Of a stretch of DNA of 64,000 nucleotides, positions 43,067-52,440 are shown one piece after another (positions within the stretch are counted from its first letter, which is position 1; every line of letters starts with the position of its first letter). The notes beneath the pieces were generated by a model, which worked only from the letters and a program-made list of their open reading frames with translations, was not told where the DNA came from and did not search any database. The translations under genes and the position numbers were made by a program. Origin of the DNA: JBCBSP01 sp039819095. GTDB taxonomy: Bacteria > Pseudomonadota > Alphaproteobacteria > Caulobacterales > Maricaulaceae. The stretch lies in assembly GCA_039819095.1 (NCBI GenBank), contig JBCBSP010000006.1, positions 124,001-188,000 of the forward strand, read 5' to 3'.

Positions 43067-45073
43067 ATGCGCCTGCTTATCAGCCTTCTGATCGTCGCCA
43101 TCCTGACCGCCTGTTCCGCTGAGACCGAACCTGAAGCGGCAGGAGCCTACGATCCCGGAGCCCCTGTGGATGCGGACGGCTTCCACGCCCCAACCGAAGC
43201 GACCGCACGGCTGAATGCAGCGGCGGGCGCGGCGCTTCGGCTTGATGAAGAGAAGGACTTTCGCGACGCGCTGCGCGGCCGCATCGCGCATGAGCCGGAT
43301 CTGGAGATCCGCGCTGCGGATGGGTCGCTGATCTGGCGCCCTGCCGACTACGCCTTTCTGGATGGACTGGAGACCGCAAGCGTCAATCCCAGCCTTCTGC
43401 GTCAGGCGCGGCTGAATTCCATCCATGGCCTGTTTGAAGTGACCGAAGGCGTCTGGCAGGTGCGCGGCTATGATCTGGCCAATATGAGCGTCATCGAGGG
43501 CGAGACCGGCTGGATCATCGTCGATCCGCTCACCACGACGGAGACCGCCAGCGCCGCGCTTTCTCTGGTGAACGCCACGCTCGGCGAGCGCCCGGTCAGC
43601 GCCATCATCTTCACCCACAGCCATATCGATCACTTCGGCGGGGTTGGCGGCGTTGCACCGGCAGAAGTCCTGCAGGGCGGCGAGATCCCGGTCATCGCGC
43701 CGGCGGGCTTCAGCCGGGCGGTCGCCGATGAGAATGTTCTGGGCGGTCAGGTCATGGGCCGGCGCGCCGGCTATATGTACGGCATGTTCCTGCCGCGCAC
43801 CCCGCGCGGTCATGTCGACGCCGGGCTCGGCAAATCACCCGCCGTAGGGACCTACACCACCGCGAGGCCGACGCTGGAGATCACCGAGACCGGCCAGAGA
43901 CTGATGCTGGACGGGGTGGAGTTCGTCTTCCAGTTCGCGCCGGACACCGAAGCCCCGGCCGTGCTGACCTTCCACCTGCCGGCGCACAGAGTCTGGAACA
44001 GCGCCGACAATGTCGTGCGCACGATGCACAATCTTTACACGCTGCGCGGCGCGAAAGTCCGCGATGCGATCGCCTGGTCGGATTCCATCGAGGAGGCGCG
44101 CCGCCTTTTCGCACCGGACACCGACATCCTCTTCATGGGTCATGGCTGGCCGGTCTTCGGTCAGAGCGAGGTCGACGCCTATCTGCGACGCCAGAGCGAT
44201 GTCTATCGCTTTATCCACGATCAGACCTTGCGTCTGGCCAATCAGGGCCTGACCCCGGATGAGATCGCCGAAACCATAGCTCTCCCCGATGTGCTGGCCC
44301 GGGATTTTTCCGTGCGGGGTTATTACGGCACGCTGCGCCATAACGCGCGGGCGGTCTATCAGCGCTATTTCGGCTGGTTCGACGCGGTGCCGGCGCGCCT
44401 GGATCCTCTGCCGCGGTCTGAAGCCGCCGCCCTTTACGTGCAGGCGATGGGCGGAGCGGATGCGGTCCTGGAGCGCTCGGAAGCCGCCTTCGAAACCGGC
44501 GAGCATCGCTGGGGCGCGGAGCTGGCGCAGCACCTTGTCTTCGCTGCGCCGCTGAACACCGATGCGCGCGAGCTTCTGGCGCGCCATTACGAGCAGCTGG
44601 GCTATCGCGCGGAATCCGCACCCTGGCGCGACATCTATCTGACCGGCGCGATGGAGGCCCGCAACGGCCCGAACGGGATCGATATCGAAGCGCGCGGCGC
44701 CGGCTTGCTGTCCGCCATCCCGCTGGATCTGTTCTTCGCGGCCATGGCCACGCGTATTGACGGGCTGGCCGCCGCCGAGCGCGATGTCATCCTGAACTTC
44801 ACCTTCACCGAGCCCGGCGCTGAGGCCGAAACCTGGGTGGTGGAACTGTCCAACGGCGTCTTGCGCTACGCCCAGGGCGAGCCGGCTGAGAACGCCGCCG
44901 CCAGTGTCGACGTCACGCGCCAGTTCTGGCTGCGCCTGATGAGCCGCGATGCGGGCGTGGTCGACATGGTCACCAGCCGCGATTTCGCCGTCGAAGGTGA
45001 CCGGGCCGCCCTGCTCGGTTTCTTCGCTCTGCTCGAAGAGGGCGACCCGGCCTTTGCGATCGTGGAGCCGTAG
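43067..45073 (+). CDS. Alkyl sulfatase-like metallo-beta-lactamase lipoprotein
   Basis: Resembles SdsA1/BDS1-type alkylsulfatases, which hydrolyse sulfate esters such as SDS with two zinc ions. The metal-binding THSHIDHFGG is at about residues 182-191, with DENVLGGQVMGRRAGYMYG, HNLYTLRGAKVRDA and MGHGWPVFG downstream; after the lactamase domain come a helical dimerisation region and a C-terminal SCP2-like domain. A lipoprotein signal (LIVAILTAC, Cys16) predicts an exported, anchored enzyme. The ATG at 43067 starts the signal; a TTG two codons upstream is possible. Sulfate ester hydrolysis is the best guess; related sec-alkylsulfatases differ in stereochemistry. Confidence 0.9.
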   Translation: MRLLISLLIVAILTACSAETEPEAAGAYDPGAPVDADGFHAPTEATARLNAAAGAALRLDEEKDFRDALRGRIAHEPDLEIRAADGSLIWRPADYAFLDGLETASVNPSLLRQARLNSIHGLFEVTEGVWQVRGYDLANMSVIEGETGWIIVDPLTTTETASAALSLVNATLGERPVSAIIFTHSHIDHFGGVGGVAPAEVLQGGEIPVIAPAGFSRAVADENVLGGQVMGRRAGYMYGMFLPRTPRGHVDAGLGKSPAVGTYTTARPTLEITETGQRLMLDGVEFVFQFAPDTEAPAVLTFHLPAHRVWNSADNVVRTMHNLYTLRGAKVRDAIAWSDSIEEARRLFAPDTDILFMGHGWPVFGQSEVDAYLRRQSDVYRFIHDQTLRLANQGLTPDEIAETIALPDVLARDFSVRGYYGTLRHNARAVYQRYFGWFDAVPARLDPLPRSEAAALYVQAMGGADAVLERSEAAFETGEHRWGAELAQHLVFAAPLNTDARELLARHYEQLGYRAESAPWRDIYLTGAMEARNGPNGIDIEARGAGLLSAIPLDLFFAAMATRIDGLAAAERDVILNFTFTEPGAEAETWVVELSNGVLRYAQGEPAENAAASVDVTRQFWLRLMSRDAGVVDMVTSRDFAVEGDRAALLGFFALLEEGDPAFAIVEP

Positions 45074-45077
45074 CGTT

Positions 45078-45335
45078 TCAGCGATTGTCGGGCTGACTGC
45101 GAACCAACTCCAGCCCGCGCCGCGTGATGCGGTACGGCCCGCCCTGGCGTGACGCCACGGCGCGTTTGCGTTTCAGCTTGCGGAAGATGCGGACTGACAC
45201 GCCCGGCATCGTCCAGCCTTCACGCGTGAACACGTCAAGGCCGGTGATGCGACCGGATGAGGTTTTGGCCGCTTCAATCCGGCCGCCCTTTGCCAGCGCG
45301 TGCAACACGCGCTGTTCGTCTTTGGAAATGTCCAT
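45078..45335 (-). CDS. YjhX-family protein (putative toxin, UPF0386)
   Basis: An 85-residue protein that matches the YjhX family along its whole length: MDISKDEQRVLHALAKGG at the start, GRITGLDVFTREGW, a central FRKLKRKRAVASR and the ending PYRITRRGLELVRSQ. The pattern suggests a small winged-helix fold. YjhX of E. coli has been reported as a toxin with the acetyltransferase-like antitoxin YjhQ; no such gene is next to it here. Orphan chromosomal copies are common, so toxicity in this organism is doubtful. It converges on the sulfatase gene with only four bases between. Confidence 0.88.
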   Translation of the reverse strand: MDISKDEQRVLHALAKGGRIEAAKTSSGRITGLDVFTREGWTMPGVSVRIFRKLKRKRAVASRQGGPYRITRRGLELVRSQPDNR

Positions 45336-45544
45336 GGAAATTCTGTCTTGAGATCAGCCGCCCATGAGGAAGGCAGGCAAGAAAACAGGCAGCCGGACGC
45401 GCTTGCGCCGGGCCGGGTTTCTTCTTGCGCCCCGCTCCAGCCGGAGCGAGGCCCTAACGGGTCTCAGACAGAGTCAACATAAGCGGCTTTAATGGCGCCG
45501 AACGGCTTTCACGGCTAGGACCTGGAAGCCACACATGTCGAATT

Positions 45545-47527
45545 TCAAACCCGCTTCAGCGCTTCGTTCACCACCGCTTCGGCGGTGATGGAGAATTGCT
45601 CGTAGAGTTGTTCCGCCGGCGCTGAGCCGCCAAAGCCGGTCATGCCGACAAAGCCGCCATCGCGCCCGATCAGCGCGTCCCAGCCCCAGCGCATCGCCGC
45701 TTCGACCGCGACCACCGGAACGCCCGGCGGCAGAACCTGGTCCTGTACCGCGCTCGGCTGTGCCAGGAACCGGTCAAGACACGGCGCGGAAACGACGCGC
45801 GAGCGCACGCCGCGCGCCTTGAGCGCCTCATGCGCCTCCACCGCGAGCGCGGTTTCGGTGCCTGAGCCCACCAGAATGGCCTGCGGGTCCTCCTCTTCGC
45901 GCAGCGTGTAGGCGCCCCAGGCAGACAGGTTCTCAGACCCGTCATCGGTGCGCAGGTGAGGCGTCTTCTGACGCGAGAGCGCCAGCACGGTCGGACCGTC
46001 GCGACGCTCCAGCGCGCACAGCCAGGCCTCAGCCGCCTCCAGCGCGTCGGCGGGTCGGAAAACCTCCAGGTTGGGCATGGCGCGCAGCGCCGACAGGTGC
46101 TCCACCGGCTGATGGGTCGGCCCATCCTCGCCCAGCCCGATGGAGTCATGGGTGAAGACATAGACCACCGGCTGATTCATCAGCGCGGACAGGCGGATCG
46201 CCGGGCGGCAATAATCGGAGAAGATCAGGAAGGTGCCGCCATAGGGACGCACGCCGCCATGCAGCGCCATCCCGTTCATCGCCGCAGCCATGCCATGCTC
46301 GCGCACGCCGTAATGGATATAGGCGCCGGAGAAATCCTCCGGCGTGACAGGCTTCTGGGATTTGGCCTTGGTGTTGTTGGAGCCGGTCAGGTCCGCCGAA
46401 CCGCCGACAAAGCCGGGGATCAGCTCGGCGATGGCCTCGATCGCGTCGCCGGAGCTGGCGCGCGTCGCCTTGACCGGCTTGCCGGCGGCGACCAGGCGGA
46501 TATGCGATTTCAGCGCATCAAGCGCGGCATCCGGCAGAGCGCCGGACAGCTGCGCCATGAAGGCGTCGCGCTGTCCGTTGACGTCCAGACGCGCCGTCCA
46601 CGCCGCGCGGGTCTCCGAGGCGCGCGCACCAGAGGCGCGCCACTCGGCCAGAATATCGGCCGGGATTTCAAACGCGGCGTGCGGCCAGTCCAGAGCCACG
46701 CGGGCGCCGGCGATCTCATCAGCGCCGAGCGGCGCGCCATGGGAACCGGCCGTGCCGGCCTTGGTCGGCGCGCCGAAACCGATCGTGGTCTTACAGGCGA
46801 TCAGGACCGGCTTGTCGGACGTCTTCGCCGCTTCAAGCGCGGCGTCGACAGCTTCGGCGTCATGACCGTCCACGGCCATCGTCATCCAACCGGCGCTCTC
46901 AAACCGGGCGCGATGGTCGACCGTGTCGGACAGATCGGTGGAGCCGTCGATGGAGATGGAGTTATCGTCCCACAGCACGATCAGCTTCGACAGCTTCAGA
47001 TGCCCGGCGATGGAGATCGCTTCCTGGCTGATGCCTTCCTGAAGATCGCCGTCAGACGCAATCACCCAGGTGCGGTGGTCCACCAGATCATCGCCATAGC
47101 GCGCATTCATCAGACGCTCCGCCAGCGCCATGCCGACAGCGGTGGAGATGCCCTGACCGAGCGGGCCGGTCGTCGTCTCCACGCCCGGCGTGTGACCGAA
47201 CTCGGGATGTCCCGGCGTCTTTGAACCGAGCTGCCGGAAATTCTTCAGCTCATCGAGCGTCACGCCCTCCACGCCCGACAGGTGCAGCAGCGCGTAGATC
47301 AGCATTGAGCCATGGCCCGCCGACAGGACGAAGCGGTCACGATCGGCCCAGTCGGGGTCAGCCGCATCGTATTTCAGGTGGCGAGTCCAGAGCACGGCGG
47401 CCGCGTCCGCCATGCCCATGGGCATGCCGGGATGGCCGCAATTGGCCGCCTCGACCGCATCCATGGATAAGGCGCGAACGGCATTGGCGAGCTGGCGCGT
47501 ACGCGCGGCATCGATGGGCTGGCTCAT
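45545..47527 (-). CDS. tkt: Transketolase
   Basis: Thiamine-diphosphate enzyme of the non-oxidative pentose phosphate pathway, 660 residues. Motifs include NCGHPGMPMGMADAA, HGSMLIYALLHLSG, the ThDP/Mg motif ASDGDLQEGISQEA, the pyrimidine-domain FIFSDYCRP-type LIFSDYCRPAIRLSAL, and HDSIGLGEDGPTHQPVEHL. The last two are strongly diagnostic of transketolase rather than of DXS or dihydroxyacetone synthase. It precedes pgi by gene order on the minus strand (pgi is upstream), so central sugar metabolism genes are grouped. No clear ribosome site before the ATG. Confidence 0.97.
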   Translation of the reverse strand: MSQPIDAARTRQLANAVRALSMDAVEAANCGHPGMPMGMADAAAVLWTRHLKYDAADPDWADRDRFVLSAGHGSMLIYALLHLSGVEGVTLDELKNFRQLGSKTPGHPEFGHTPGVETTTGPLGQGISTAVGMALAERLMNARYGDDLVDHRTWVIASDGDLQEGISQEAISIAGHLKLSKLIVLWDDNSISIDGSTDLSDTVDHRARFESAGWMTMAVDGHDAEAVDAALEAAKTSDKPVLIACKTTIGFGAPTKAGTAGSHGAPLGADEIAGARVALDWPHAAFEIPADILAEWRASGARASETRAAWTARLDVNGQRDAFMAQLSGALPDAALDALKSHIRLVAAGKPVKATRASSGDAIEAIAELIPGFVGGSADLTGSNNTKAKSQKPVTPEDFSGAYIHYGVREHGMAAAMNGMALHGGVRPYGGTFLIFSDYCRPAIRLSALMNQPVVYVFTHDSIGLGEDGPTHQPVEHLSALRAMPNLEVFRPADALEAAEAWLCALERRDGPTVLALSRQKTPHLRTDDGSENLSAWGAYTLREEEDPQAILVGSGTETALAVEAHEALKARGVRSRVVSAPCLDRFLAQPSAVQDQVLPPGVPVVAVEAAMRWGWDALIGRDGGFVGMTGFGGSAPAEQLYEQFSITAEAVVNEALKRV

Positions 47528-47579
47528 GGGTCTGGAGGCTTTCTGCTGACCGGATTAATGGCGTTTCTAAGGGGATTCG

Positions 47580-49130
47580 CTAGCGTTCGGACCCGCCAAG
47601 TTGAAGCCGAGCCATCAGCGCCCGGGTGGACGGATCAAAGCCGTCCTGATCGCCGGACAGGATGGCGTTCGCAAGCGTCTTGCCCAGCTCCACCCCCCAT
47701 TGGTCGTAAGGGTTGAGCCCGTAGATGAGCGATTCGACGAAAACCTTGTGCTCATGCAGCGCGATCAGCGCGCCGAGCGCTTCCGGCGTAAGGTCGTCAA
47801 GCAGAAGCGTGGAGCTGGCCCGCCCGCCCGGCATGGAGCGGTGCTCAGCGAACTCGCCCTCGGCGATGCGGCCGTCGAGCAGGGCCGCGCCCTGTGCGAC
47901 CATATTGGCCGCGAGCGCCGCGGCGCGCGGATCGTCCTGACGGGCGAGCGCCTCCACACCGACAAAATCCACCGGCGCCTCGTCGAGCCCCTGATGCAGC
48001 CACTGGAAGAAGGAGTGCTGCACATCGCAGCCGCGCCCGCCCCAGACCAGCGCGCCGCAGGCCTCGTCCGCCAGGGGTTCTCCCGTGCGGGTGACACCCT
48101 TGCCAAGCGATTCCATTTCCAGCTGCTGCAGATAGGCGGCCAGACGCTCCAGCCGGCTGGAATACACCGCGACGCAGCGTGAAGCACGTTTCAGCCCGAC
48201 CCGGTTCCACACGTCGATGAGCGCCTTGAGCACGGGCAGATTCGCTTCAGCCGGCGCTTCGGTGAAGTGCCGGTCCATCTCCGCCGCGCCGGCGAGCAGC
48301 CGGTCAAACACGTTCGGCTCCAGCGCAATTTCAAGGCAGAGCCCGGCCGCAGACCAGAGCGAGTAGCGCCCGCCCACGCCGTCAGCGAAGGCGAAGATGC
48401 GATCCGGCGCCACACCGAAGGCTTCAGCGCGCTGAGGGTTGGCGGTCGCCGCGGCAAGCCGCGCGTCAGCGCCGGCCTCGCCGAGGCGCCGCGCAAGCCA
48501 GTAGCGCGCAGCGCGGGCATTGAGCAGTGTTTCCTGAGTGGTGAAGGATTTTGAGGTGATGCAGACCAGCGTGGTCTGCGGGTCCGCGCCTTCAAGCGCG
48601 TCATCCAGATCGGCCGGATCCAGGTTTGAGACGAAGCGCAGCTCGACGTCCTCGCGGCTAAAGGCTTTGAGCGCATCGCTGACAAGGCGCGGACCGAGAT
48701 CCGAGCCGCCAATGCCGATATTGACGACCCGCCGCACAGGATGGCCATTCAGCACATCCGGGCGCGCACAAGCTTCAGCGAACTCGCGCGTCGCCGAGCG
48801 GGCGGCCCGTAAGGCGTCCGCCACAGCCTGCTCGGTCAGACGCGAAGGGTCGCGCAGGGCCGGGTGCAGGGCGGGGCGCGCCTCCGTCTCATTAACGGCG
48901 GCGCCCGTCAGCAATCTGTCCCGCCAGGCGCTGAAACCGGACGCCTCGAGCAGGGCGAACAAAGCGTCGAGCGCCGGTCCGTCAAGCCGCTGCTTGCGCG
49001 CGTCGAGATGGATGTGGGCCGCGCCAGCCGTCAGCCGGGTATCGCGCGGCTGGCGGACCAGGGCGGACAGGTCCTCGTCAATCAGTCGCAGCGCGTGATC
49101 GGCAAGCGGGTCGAAAACGGAAGCGGGCAT
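47580..49130 (-). CDS. pgi: Glucose-6-phosphate isomerase
   Basis: Interconverts glucose 6-phosphate and fructose 6-phosphate. Diagnostic segments are VVNIGIGGSDLGPRLV (phosphate-binding), SKSFTTQETLLNA, FADGVGGRYSLWSA, the catalytic His/Glu region GCDVQHSFFQWLHQG and the C-terminal SLIYGLNPYDQWGVELGK. From the ATG at 49130 (MPASVFDPLADHAL) it is 516 residues, slightly shorter than E. coli Pgi; the frame extends to 49208 but without homology-like sequence. Confidence 0.96.
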   Translation of the reverse strand: MPASVFDPLADHALRLIDEDLSALVRQPRDTRLTAGAAHIHLDARKQRLDGPALDALFALLEASGFSAWRDRLLTGAAVNETEARPALHPALRDPSRLTEQAVADALRAARSATREFAEACARPDVLNGHPVRRVVNIGIGGSDLGPRLVSDALKAFSREDVELRFVSNLDPADLDDALEGADPQTTLVCITSKSFTTQETLLNARAARYWLARRLGEAGADARLAAATANPQRAEAFGVAPDRIFAFADGVGGRYSLWSAAGLCLEIALEPNVFDRLLAGAAEMDRHFTEAPAEANLPVLKALIDVWNRVGLKRASRCVAVYSSRLERLAAYLQQLEMESLGKGVTRTGEPLADEACGALVWGGRGCDVQHSFFQWLHQGLDEAPVDFVGVEALARQDDPRAAALAANMVAQGAALLDGRIAEGEFAEHRSMPGGRASSTLLLDDLTPEALGALIALHEHKVFVESLIYGLNPYDQWGVELGKTLANAILSGDQDGFDPSTRALMARLQLGGSER

Positions 49131-49248
49131 GCGCGTGGGTCCTGCAAATGGCCGAGCCCTCGCCATACCGCTCCCAGCGCCGGCGCGAAAGCCTTTCGGA
49201 CGTCTCAAGGCGGCGCCAGATGCGAGCGCCAGGCCCGCCCGGCCCTTC

Positions 49249-50058
49249 TCAGCTCAGCAACGCGGCATTGGCCTGCAGGTGCGCCAGGCGCGTCGTGGTG
49301 AAGAGCGCGCAGCTGACTTGGGCGTTTTCCAGCGCGGCCTGTAATCCGGTCCCCGCAACAAGGCGTGCGTGGCCCTGCGCGTGTCCGTCTGCGCGAGCCC
49401 GAACGCCTTGCGCCAGCTTATAGAGATCGGCCGGACGCCTCGGGATATGAAGACCGGGTGCGCCAGGACCGGCGGTCTCGATTGCGAAGACGTCCAGCCC
49501 GGCGGCGCGGGCCCGGGCGATCCGTTCGACTTCGGCTTGGCTCAAGAAAGGATGCACTGGGGCCATCATCGCTTTGAAACACTCCGCATCGAGCGCGTCA
49601 TCAAGCTCCGAGCCGCGCCCGGCCGCACCCAGCATCGCGAACGCGCCGGCGCGGCGCAGCGCTTCCAGCCGGTCCAGCAGGGCCGGTGTAAGTTCCTCCC
49701 CCGCCGCGCTATGAAGAAACAGCGCATCCACGCCCTCCACGCCCAGCCGCGCGAGGCTGGCGAGAACGCTCTGCTCAATGGCGTCGGGCGAGAAATCGCG
49801 GGATCGGCGCACCAGGCCGGAGCTGAAAAGGCCCGCCTTGGTGCTGATGAAGACCGCATCGCGCGACAGATCACGCAGCGCCAGGCCCAGCCGGGCCTCG
49901 GCCTCGCCTGCGCCATAGGCCGGTGCAGTGTCAAACACGCGTACGCCCTGCTCAAACGCATCATGAATCAGAACGATGGTATCGCGGCGACGAACCAGCG
50001 GCGTTCCGTGCGCGCCGGACACGCCGAATCCAAGCCGGCTGAAACCTTCAGCGCTCAC
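49249..50058 (-). CDS. Aldo/keto reductase family protein
   Basis: A 269-residue (beta/alpha)8 oxidoreductase, probably NADP(H)-dependent. The catalytic tetrad is visible as Asp and Tyr in FDTAPAYG, Lys in ISTKAGLF and His in LFLHSA. It is shorter at the C-terminus than typical members (about 300-330), so cofactor loops may be reduced. It begins with GTG overlapping the cmk stop as GTGA, so it is translated with cmk; that pairing tells nothing clear about function. Substrate unknown. Confidence 0.85.
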   Translation of the reverse strand: MSAEGFSRLGFGVSGAHGTPLVRRRDTIVLIHDAFEQGVRVFDTAPAYGAGEAEARLGLALRDLSRDAVFISTKAGLFSSGLVRRSRDFSPDAIEQSVLASLARLGVEGVDALFLHSAAGEELTPALLDRLEALRRAGAFAMLGAAGRGSELDDALDAECFKAMMAPVHPFLSQAEVERIARARAAGLDVFAIETAGPGAPGLHIPRRPADLYKLAQGVRARADGHAQGHARLVAGTGLQAALENAQVSCALFTTTRLAHLQANAALLS

Positions 50059-50678
50059 CTGCGCCGGGCTTCGACGAGGCTGGCGGCCGCCTGGATCGCC
50101 TCATCGATGCTCATTTCGGAGGTGTCCACTTCGATCGCGTCATCAGCCGGCTTCATCGGCGAATCCGCGCGGGCTGCATCACGACCGTCGCGTTCGCGCA
50201 GCTGAGTCAGGACCTGGTCAAAGCTGACATCGTCGCCGCGGCTGATCAGTTCAGCATGACGGCGACCGGCGCGGGCGTCCTCGCTGGCGGTGACGTAGAG
50301 CTTCACATCGGCATGCGGGCAGATGACCGTGCCGATATCGCGCCCGTCCAGCACCGCCCCGCCCGGTTGATCGGCGAAGGCCAACTGCAGCGCACGCAGC
50401 GCAGCGCGCACGCGAGGCTGGGCGGCAATGACCGAAGCCGCCGCGCCGGCTTCGGCGGTGCGGATTGTCTGCTCGTCAATGTCGGCGGGATCGAGCGATC
50501 GGGCCGCCTGTTCGGCAATATCGGGATCGTTCGGGTCAGCGCCGGCCTCCATCAGCGCGACTGCAGTCGCGCGATACAGAGATCCGGTGTCCAGGTGCGG
50601 CAAACCAAAGCGCGCCGCCAGAGCTCTGGCGATCGTGCCCTTGCCCGAAGCGAGCGGTCCATCGACGGCGATGATCAT
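50055..50678 (-). CDS. cmk: Cytidylate kinase
   Basis: Phosphorylates CMP/dCMP. The P-loop is VDGPLASGKGT (about 5-15), followed by LPHLDTGSLYRATA, the LID-type VLDGRDIGTVICPHADVKLYVTA and RHAELISRGDDVSFDQV. At 207 residues it is normal length. It is upstream of the aldo/keto reductase gene with a 4-bp overlap. In many proteobacteria cmk follows aroA; here it does not. Confidence 0.96.
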   Translation of the reverse strand: MIIAVDGPLASGKGTIARALAARFGLPHLDTGSLYRATAVALMEAGADPNDPDIAEQAARSLDPADIDEQTIRTAEAGAAASVIAAQPRVRAALRALQLAFADQPGGAVLDGRDIGTVICPHADVKLYVTASEDARAGRRHAELISRGDDVSFDQVLTQLRERDGRDAARADSPMKPADDAIEVDTSEMSIDEAIQAAASLVEARRR

Positions 50679-50714
50679 GGTCAGGCGGTCTCCAGACCGG
50701 TCGAAACCCAGCCG

Positions 50715-51482
50715 TTAAAGCTTGGCCATCTCCTCCTCGGAGACGTCGAAATTGGCGAACACGTTCTGCACGTCGTCAAGATCTTCAAGCGCTTCCATCA
50801 GCTTCAGCAGGGTGGCGGCCTTGTCGCCTTCCACCGAGATGAGGTTTTGCGGACGCCAGATAATATTGGCCGATTTGGCGTCGCCGAAGCGCGCCTGCAT
50901 GGCGCTGCTCACCTCGGCCAGATCCTCGCGCGCGCAATAAACGACATGCTCCGGCGCCGGCTCGCCGTCATCATCGGTGACGTCGTCCTGGATGACGTCT
51001 TCAGCGCCGGCCTCGATCGCGGCCTCCAGCATGGTCTCCTCATCGGCGACCGGCAGCGGGAAGCGGATCTCGCCGACCTGATCGAACATGAAGGAGACTG
51101 AGCCGGTCTCGCCCATATTGCCGCCATTCTTGGAAAAGGCGGTGCGCACTTCGGCGGCGGAGCGGTTCTTGTTGTCGGTGGAGGACTCCACGATGATGCC
51201 GACCCCGGCCGGGCCGAAGCCCTCATAGCGGATTTCGAAATACTCCTCGACATCCCCTCCGGCGGCCTTGGTGATGGCGCGCTCGATATTGTCCTTGGGC
51301 ATGGACTGGCCCTTGGCGTTGTTCACCGCCAGGCGCAGGCGCGGATTCATGTCCGCGTCCGGTCCTCCCATTTTCACCGCGACCATGATCTCCTTGGAGA
51401 GTCTGGAGAAAAGCTTGGCCCGCGCCTTGTCCTGGCGGCCCTTGCGATGCTGGATATTGGCCCATTTTGAATGCCCGGCCAT
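50715..51482 (-). CDS. yebC: YebC/PmpR-family DNA-binding regulatory protein
   Basis: A 255-residue member of a widespread family reported both as transcriptional regulator and, more recently, as a translation factor. It begins MAGHSKWANIQHRKGRQD, the family's invariable N-terminus, and has NNAKGQSMPKDNIERAI, EGFGPAGVGIIVE and NKNRSAAEVRTAFSK. AGGAGG lies seven bases before the ATG. It is divergent from kdsB with about 160 bases between. Confidence 0.96.
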   Translation of the reverse strand: MAGHSKWANIQHRKGRQDKARAKLFSRLSKEIMVAVKMGGPDADMNPRLRLAVNNAKGQSMPKDNIERAITKAAGGDVEEYFEIRYEGFGPAGVGIIVESSTDNKNRSAAEVRTAFSKNGGNMGETGSVSFMFDQVGEIRFPLPVADEETMLEAAIEAGAEDVIQDDVTDDDGEPAPEHVVYCAREDLAEVSSAMQARFGDAKSANIIWRPQNLISVEGDKAATLLKLMEALEDLDDVQNVFANFDVSEEEMAKL

Positions 51483-51641
51483 CGGGAAGCCTCCTGCTCA
51501 CGCCTGTGCTGTCGCGCGCCGGCTCACGGCGCTGCGGAGCGCGGGTTCTAGCCGAATCCGCCATGCGCGCAAAGAGGCGCGCGCAAGGGTGGCGCCCGAT
51601 GGCGCGCCGTGCGAGACAGGCATGGCTTTATCCCTCGCCTC

Positions 51642-52436
51642 ATGGAGCGTCCGGCCTTGCCCGCCATCGCCGTCATCCCCGCCCGTTTCGGATCCTCGCG
51701 ACTTCCCGGCAAACCTCTGCACGAAATCGCGGGTCTTCCCATGGTTGAACGCGTGCGCCGTCTGGCGCAGGCGGCGCTGTCTGTCGATAGCGTTCTGGTG
51801 GCCACTGACGATCAACGCATTATGGACGCCGTCAGCGCTCATGGCGGCAAGGCCGTGATGACGTCGGAAACCTGCCGCAATGGCACTGAGCGCGTCTACG
51901 AGGCGGTCAAGGACTTCGCCGCCAAAGACGATGTCATCGTCAATCTACAGGGCGATGCGCCGCTCACCCCGCCCTGGGTGATTGATGCGGCCGCTTCAGC
52001 CATGGCCCGCGATCCGGACCTGCAACTGGCCACGCCGGCGGTCGCACTCGATGCGGCTGGCGAGGACGCTATGCGCGCAGCGAAAGCTTCCGGCGAGGTT
52101 GGCGGCACGACTGTGGTCTTCGACAAGGCGATGAACGCGCTCTACTTTTCCAAGGCGGTCATCCCCTTTCAGCGTCACCCCGAAGCCGGCACGCCGGTCT
52201 ACAAGCATATCGGGCTCTACGCCTATCGCTTTGCGACCCTGAAAAAGCTTGTCGGCTGGGAGCCCAGCCCGCTGGAGCAGGCCGAAAGCCTGGAGCAATT
52301 GCGCGCGCTGGAAAACGGCGTGCCGATCCGGGTCGTGTTGACCGATTATCGCGGCCGCACGCCCTGGTCCGTCGATAGCCGATCTGACGCCGATATGGTC
52401 GAACGCATCATTCAGCGCGAAGGCGAGATCGTTTAG
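51642..52436 (+). CDS. kdsB: 3-deoxy-manno-octulosonate cytidylyltransferase
   Basis: Activates Kdo as CMP-Kdo for lipopolysaccharide inner core. Nucleotide-binding motif IPARFGSSRLPGKPL is at about 10-24, with VATDDQRI, NGTERVYEA and NLQGDAPLTPPWV downstream; the later KHIGLYAYR and LEQLRALENG are typical of KdsB. The ATG at 51642 (264 residues) is chosen over an upstream in-frame start at 51609. It opens a plus-strand run of envelope-related genes. CMP-sugar synthases for related acids look alike, so Kdo is likely rather than certain. Confidence 0.9.
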   Translation: MERPALPAIAVIPARFGSSRLPGKPLHEIAGLPMVERVRRLAQAALSVDSVLVATDDQRIMDAVSAHGGKAVMTSETCRNGTERVYEAVKDFAAKDDVIVNLQGDAPLTPPWVIDAAASAMARDPDLQLATPAVALDAAGEDAMRAAKASGEVGGTTVVFDKAMNALYFSKAVIPFQRHPEAGTPVYKHIGLYAYRFATLKKLVGWEPSPLEQAESLEQLRALENGVPIRVVLTDYRGRTPWSVDSRSDADMVERIIQREGEIV

Positions 52437-52440
52437 TCCC

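Noticed and set aside
45956..47224. Plus-strand open frame (422 codons) opposite transketolase
   Set aside because: The transketolase frame on the minus strand has all expected motifs; this is its antisense shadow.
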